Of a stretch of 64,000 nt of DNA, positions 56,038 to 64,000 are shown in pieces. Origin of the DNA: Caulobacter sp. 17J65-9 (lineage in GTDB: Bacteria; Pseudomonadota; Alphaproteobacteria; Caulobacterales; Caulobacteraceae); contig NZ_JAAIVC010000005.1 of assembly GCF_010975005.1 (NCBI RefSeq), forward strand, positions 1 through 64,000, read 5' to 3'. How positions within the stretch are numbered: position 1 is the stretch's first letter; the number at the start of each line of letters is the position of its first letter. The position numbers and the translations under genes are program-made. Under the pieces are notes generated by a model. It was given only the letters and a program-made list of their open reading frames with translations, had not been told where the DNA came from and did no database searches.

Positions 56038-57369
56038 ATGAGTATTCGTATGGCGCGCAGCATCGTTTCGGCCCTGGCGGTCGCGATCGGCCTGGCGGCC
56101 GCGGGCCTGGCCCCGGCGGCCCAGGCGGCTGAGACCAAGACGTCCGAACCCAGGGCCTGTCCCGACGGCCTGCCGAAGGACGCCCGCTGCTTCGCCGGCC
56201 AGGACGCCAGCGGCGCCTTCTACTGGATCGCCGTGCCGGCGAACTGGAACGGGACCCTGGTGGTGCACGCCCACGGCGGTCCGCGCACCGGCAAGCCGGC
56301 GCTCGACGACGAGATCGAGGACCTACAGCGCTTCGCCGTCATGGTGCAGGAGGGCTACGCCTGGGCCGGCTCGACCTACCGGCGCGGCGGCTACGGCGTG
56401 CGCATGGCCGCCGAGGACACCGACAATCTGCGCAAGCTGTTCTGGGCCGAGTTCGGCAAGCCGAAGCGCACCATTCTCCACGGCCAGTCGTGGGGCGGCA
56501 ACGTCGCGGCCAAGGCCTCCGAGCTCTACGCCTACGACGCCGACGGCGGCAAAAACTACGACGGCGTGCTGCTGACCAGCGGCGTGCTGGCCGGCGGGAC
56601 CCGCGCCTACGCTTTCCGCGCCGACCTGCGCGCGGTCTACCAGTACTACTGCGCCAATCACCCGCGCCCCGACGAGCCGGCCTATCCGCTGTGGCGGGGG
56701 CTGCCGGCCGACTCGAAGATGACCCGGGCCGAGCTGAAGTCCCGCGTGCAGGCATGCACCGGCGTCGACTCGCCGGCCGCCCAGCGCACGCCCGAACAGC
56801 AACGGCGCCTCTCGAACATCCTGGCCGCGACCGGCGTGGCCGAGCGCCAGCTTCAGTCGCACCTGGCCTGGGCCACCTTCCTGTTCCAGGACCTGGTCCA
56901 ACACCGGCTGGACGGGCGCAACCCGTTCGACAACGCCGAGGTGCGCTATCGCGGGACCACGGACGACAAGGCGCTGAACGCCGGCGTCCAGCGCTTCTCG
57001 GCCGATCCCGCGGCGGTGACCCGGCTGGCCTACGACGCCGACCTGACCGGCCAGATCGCGCTGCCGACCCTGACCGTGCACGGGATCGACGATCCGGTCG
57101 CCTCGGTTCGCCACGAGGCGGCCTATCGCGACGTGGTGGCTGCGGCCGGCCGTTCGCAGCTGCTGGTGCAGACCTTCGTCGACGAGGCCGAGCACAGCCA
57201 GCTGGCGACGCCGCAATACGCCGCCCTGCTGCGCGCCCTGTCGGCCTGGATCGAGACCGGCGAAAAGCCGACCCCGGCCGGCGTCGACCGGCTGTGCCGC
57301 GAGCACGACGTCACCGGCGAGGGCTGCCGGTTCAAGCCGGATTACACGCCCAAGCCGCTGGAGCGCTGA
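56038..57369 (+). CDS. Exported alpha/beta hydrolase (esterase-like)
   Basis: A 443-residue protein with a signal peptide (MSIRMARSIVSALAVAIGLAAAGLAPAAQA) and an alpha/beta-hydrolase fold. The nucleophile elbow is GQSWGG (ILHGQSWGGNVA, about residue 150). VVHAHGGPRTG supplies an oxyanion-type HGG. IDDPVASVRHEAAY and EAEHSQLATP would hold the Asp and His of the triad. Six or more cysteines suggest disulphides. Substrate unknown, but the context (TonB receptor, DctA) suggests hydrolysis of an ester in the periplasm. No clear ribosome site is seen. Confidence 0.82.
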   Translation: MSIRMARSIVSALAVAIGLAAAGLAPAAQAAETKTSEPRACPDGLPKDARCFAGQDASGAFYWIAVPANWNGTLVVHAHGGPRTGKPALDDEIEDLQRFAVMVQEGYAWAGSTYRRGGYGVRMAAEDTDNLRKLFWAEFGKPKRTILHGQSWGGNVAAKASELYAYDADGGKNYDGVLLTSGVLAGGTRAYAFRADLRAVYQYYCANHPRPDEPAYPLWRGLPADSKMTRAELKSRVQACTGVDSPAAQRTPEQQRRLSNILAATGVAERQLQSHLAWATFLFQDLVQHRLDGRNPFDNAEVRYRGTTDDKALNAGVQRFSADPAAVTRLAYDADLTGQIALPTLTVHGIDDPVASVRHEAAYRDVVAAAGRSQLLVQTFVDEAEHSQLATPQYAALLRALSAWIETGEKPTPAGVDRLCREHDVTGEGCRFKPDYTPKPLER

Positions 57370-57447
57370 GCGGGAGACGCAGCTAGGACCAAATGCCCCT
57401 GGCCTGAGGCTGGCGTTCTCCTCGTCGCCGGGGTAGCTGACCGCCCG

Positions 57448-59076
<1,629 letters not shown>

Positions 59077-59087
59077 AGGCCTCGCCC

Positions 59088-60140
59088 CTACAGCCCCAGC
59101 CGCCGCGCGCGGCCGGCCACCGACAGCAGCAGGCGCTCGACCAAGAGGCCGTCGGGGGACCCGGCGGTCTTGCACTGGCGGTCGGCGTCCAGGACGTCGG
59201 GCTGCAGCAGGTCGAGGTCGCCGGCGGTCCAGCTCTTGGCCTGGCGCAGGAACTCGCGCTCCTGCTTCCAGAACACGCCGCAGGCCTTGGCGGCCTCCTT
59301 GGCGTCGGCGCCGGCGGCGATCAGCACGTTGAAGCGGCGCAGCTTGTTCAGGTGCAGGCTGACGGCGCGCACGGCCATGACCGCGCTTTCGCCCTCGGCC
59401 AGGGCGCGGCGCAGGTGGGCCTGGGCGGGCCCCGGCCGGGCGCCGAAGGCGTCGAAGGCGGCGTCGAACAGGCTGGCCTCGGGCTCGACGCCTAAGTGCT
59501 GGGCCAGGTCGGCGGCGGTGGCGGTGCGCCCGGAGCCGGGGCCGAGGAACAGGGCCAGGCGCTCGATCTCCTGGCGGGCCACGCCGCGCTCGCGCGGCAG
59601 GCGGGCGACGAAGGTCTCCAGCGCGTCGGACGCCAGGCTCAGCTGATCGCGGGCCAGGGCCTCGCGGACCATGCGGGCGACGTCGCCGGTCTCGTCGTCG
59701 TAGACGGGGATGCAGGCGGCGGTCTTGGCGGCTTCCGCCGCCTTGCGGAGCGCCGAGGAACGGTCCAGGGCGCCGGCCTCGACCAGGAAGAAGGCGTCGG
59801 GGTTCAGCAGGCCGTCGGCGTGGGCCTTCAGGGCCTCGGCGGCGGCCTTGTCGGGGGCGGACTTGTCGCCGGTCAGGCGCAGGCGCACGAGCCGGCGGCC
59901 GCCCATCAGCGACAGCGCTGTCAGCTCGCCCTCCAGGCGGCCGGGCTCGGAGTCGATGTCGGCCTCGGTCAGGACGGCGACGTCGAACGGGTCGTTGGGA
60001 TCCTTGACCAGCTTCTTGGCCAGGCCGTCGGCGCGCTCGCGCACGCCGCCGCGGTCCTTGCCGTAGATCACGCAGGCGCGGAACTCGGGTCCGGGGCCGG
60101 CCAGGAAGCGGTCGACGTCCGGGCGCTTGGACAGGATCAT
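59088..60140 (-). CDS. holA: DNA polymerase III delta subunit (clamp loader)
   Basis: A 350-residue AAA-like protein. CVIYGKDRGGVRERADGL lies near residue 22, DPFDVAVLTEADID next, then LMGGRRLVRLRLTGDK and a helical C-terminal collar domain (AHLRRALAEGESAVMAVRAVSLHLNKLRRF). Delta opens the beta clamp. The order holA-lptE-leuS is conserved. In C. crescentus I recall holA being next to parB; here 25 kb intervenes. Confidence 0.93.
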   Translation of the reverse strand: MILSKRPDVDRFLAGPGPEFRACVIYGKDRGGVRERADGLAKKLVKDPNDPFDVAVLTEADIDSEPGRLEGELTALSLMGGRRLVRLRLTGDKSAPDKAAAEALKAHADGLLNPDAFFLVEAGALDRSSALRKAAEAAKTAACIPVYDDETGDVARMVREALARDQLSLASDALETFVARLPRERGVARQEIERLALFLGPGSGRTATAADLAQHLGVEPEASLFDAAFDAFGARPGPAQAHLRRALAEGESAVMAVRAVSLHLNKLRRFNVLIAAGADAKEAAKACGVFWKQEREFLRQAKSWTAGDLDLLQPDVLDADRQCKTAGSPDGLLVERLLLSVAGRARRLGL

Positions 60141-60164
60141 TGGGCCAAGATCACTGGGACGGGG

Positions 60165-60670
60165 TCACTGCTGGCCGGCGAAGAAGGCCGCGACGTCCGT
60201 CTTGATGAGCTGGGCGGCCTGCTGGGCGGCGCGGTTCTGGCTGTCTTCTTGGGCCACGATGCCGGCGTAGGGCTGGTTGGTGGCCGCGTAGGTGACGGTG
60301 ACCGGCGTGTACTTCTGCATCAGCACCGCCCCGGTCTTCAGCTCGACCAGGGTGTAGTTCACGTCCACGTCCAGCTCGTAGCTGGTGGCGGTGTCGTTCA
60401 CCCGCAGGCCGCGCGGGTAGCGCCGCTCGTTGAAGGTGATGGCCAGCCGGTACTGGGGCGTGGTGTTGCGGTCGCGGGCCAGGGCGTCTTCCAGGCTCTG
60501 GCGCATCAGGAACGCCAGGCGGCCGTCGGCCACGTCGATCTGAACGTGGCCGAGTTTCTCGACCACGCCCTTTTCCGCATAAAGCGGCGTGAAGCCGGCG
60601 CAGCCGCCGACCCCCGCCGTCAGCAGCGTCAGGGCCGCCGCCAAAGCCATACGCCGACCGGTCATGCTGC

Positions 60671-60674
<4 letters not shown>
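60165..60674 (-). CDS. lptE: LPS-assembly lipoprotein LptE
   Basis: A 169-residue lipoprotein ([22 protein letters not shown]; lipobox Cys near residue 25) with an LptE-type fold ([55 protein letters not shown], in part). It plugs LptD at the outer membrane for lipopolysaccharide insertion. The GTG start at 60674 overlaps the leuS stop (GTGA); an ATG at 60665 is an alternative. Confidence 0.9.
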
Positions 60675-63250
<2,576 letters not shown>

Positions 63251-63268
63251 AAGGCCGAGGGTTTAGCC

Positions 63269-63787
63269 TCAGCCTCCGACGTTGGCCAGACGCAGTTGGC
63301 GCGCGCGCGTCAGGATGGCGTTTTCCATGTCGGTTTCGGTCTGGCTGGCCACCGCCGAGTCGACCCAGCCGCCCGAGGCGTCGCGCACCTGCTTGAACAC
63401 CGACACGTTGAGCGCGTCGGCGCGCAGGCGGCTGTCCAGGATGTAGACCGTCATCTTGAACCGCTCGTCCGGCTTCGCCGGGTCCGCGTACCAGTCGGTG
63501 ACGATCACACCGCCCCACGGGTCGGCCGAGGCCAGCGGCATGAACGACAGGGTGTCCAGCGAGGCGCGCCACAGGTAGCTGTTGACGCCGATGCCGGCCT
63601 GGGCCTGCGAGCCGCCCTTCTTGGAGCCGCCGCCGAAGATGGAACCCAACGAGATGCCGCCGCCTTCTTCCTGGGTCTGGAAGCCGCCGTTGGCGCTCGC
63701 GGTCTTGGCGCCCGAGGTGTGCGAGCAGGCCGAAAGCGCAAGGCCGGAAGCAATCAGTGCGACCGACGCGAGGCGAGTGAACGACAT
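63269..63787 (-). CDS. DUF3576 lipoprotein
   Basis: A 172-residue protein with a lipoprotein signal (LIASGLALSACSHTSG, Cys near residue 21) and a Gly/Ser-rich linker (about 28-62). The DUF3576 domain begins IGVNSYLWRASLDTLSFMPLASADPWGGVIVTDWY (in part) and ends AILTRARQLRLANVGG. This family regularly precedes leuS-lptE-holA in alphaproteobacteria. Function unknown; likely periplasmic/outer-membrane. Confidence 0.9.
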   Translation of the reverse strand: MSFTRLASVALIASGLALSACSHTSGAKTASANGGFQTQEEGGGISLGSIFGGGSKKGGSQAQAGIGVNSYLWRASLDTLSFMPLASADPWGGVIVTDWYADPAKPDERFKMTVYILDSRLRADALNVSVFKQVRDASGGWVDSAVASQTETDMENAILTRARQLRLANVGG

Positions 63788-64000
63788 CTTGGCGAACTCC
63801 GCTTCGAGGACCGTCCGCCGCCCCCTTAGCGGGCAAGGGGACGGCGCTCGCCGAGCCCCCTTTACGGACCGTTATCCTCGTATAGCACGGTGGAGGCTGT
63901 ATCTGACAAGAACAGATGACTCGCGTGGCGCGCGAGACACACAAGCCGACTCTTTCGCGTGGGAACCTTTGCCTTAACCACACGGTTCATTGACCCAGTG
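63788..64000. other. Upstream region of the DUF3576 gene, at the window edge
   Basis: No gene is supported. On the minus strand this should hold the promoter of the DUF3576-leuS-lptE-holA run. A single TTAACCA half-site lies at 63974-63980. No paired CtrA site or terminator is seen. Confidence 0.45.

Overview
The window is very GC-rich and carries the replication-origin and centromere neighbourhood of a Caulobacterales alphaproteobacterium (Caulobacter/Phenylobacterium-like). The evidence is gene order and DNA sites. PPRP-maf-aroE-coaE-dnaQ lies on one side and hemE-hemH-hemJ-rho on the other of a gene-free stretch at about 22.0-22.46 kb. That stretch holds DnaA-box-like sequences, CtrA-type sites and GANTC (CcrM) sites, as at the C. 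crescentus origin Cori. Two perfect 16-bp parS sites (26877, 29496) and parA-parB follow, within 12 kb of the origin. Genes on each side of the origin mostly point away from it.

Left of the origin (1-22 kb, mainly minus strand): a tsaB-rimI-fur-miaB-phoH housekeeping run, nfuA, a universal stress protein, the giant NAD-dependent glutamate dehydrogenase, an AI-2E-family permease, a HerA/DUF853 ATPase, mltA, a Tim44-like protein and secB. Next comes a small accessory patch: a Mn-type cupin, a YCII protein and an ankyrin-repeat protein. Then dnaQ, coaE, aroE, maf and PPRP lead up to the origin. Many junctions are 4-bp GTGA or ATGA overlaps, which implies translational coupling.

Right of the origin (22.5-34.4 kb, mainly plus strand): hemE-hemH-hemJ (haem synthesis), rho, parS1, a dienelactone hydrolase, mnmE, parS2, mnmG, rsmG, parA and parB. 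Two small genes with SD-sequestering leader hairpins follow. A MITE-like intergenic repeat occurs as two full copies and one half copy; its hairpin stems differ in sequence but stay perfectly paired.

Between parB and holA-lptE-leuS, which I recall as adjacent in C. crescentus, lies about 25 kb of accessory DNA (34.4-59.1 kb). It holds: (i) an AT-richer, foreign-looking PD-(D/E)XK/DUF4365 protein; (ii) two adjacent giant genes of unknown function (1202 and 1401 aa), the first with a Tat-like signal; (iii) an S41 peptidase-GNAT pair divergent from an ArsR-like regulator, with a perfect inverted-repeat operator; (iv) a CPBP membrane protein; (v) a C4-dicarboxylate module: dctB-dctD divergent from dctA, two tandem dyad sites, a sigma-54 promoter, and a TonB receptor and exported hydrolase downstream of dctA; and (vi) an ABC-F ATPase. 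The window ends with holA, lptE, leuS and a DUF3576 lipoprotein. I see no tRNA, rRNA, CRISPR array or insertion sequence.
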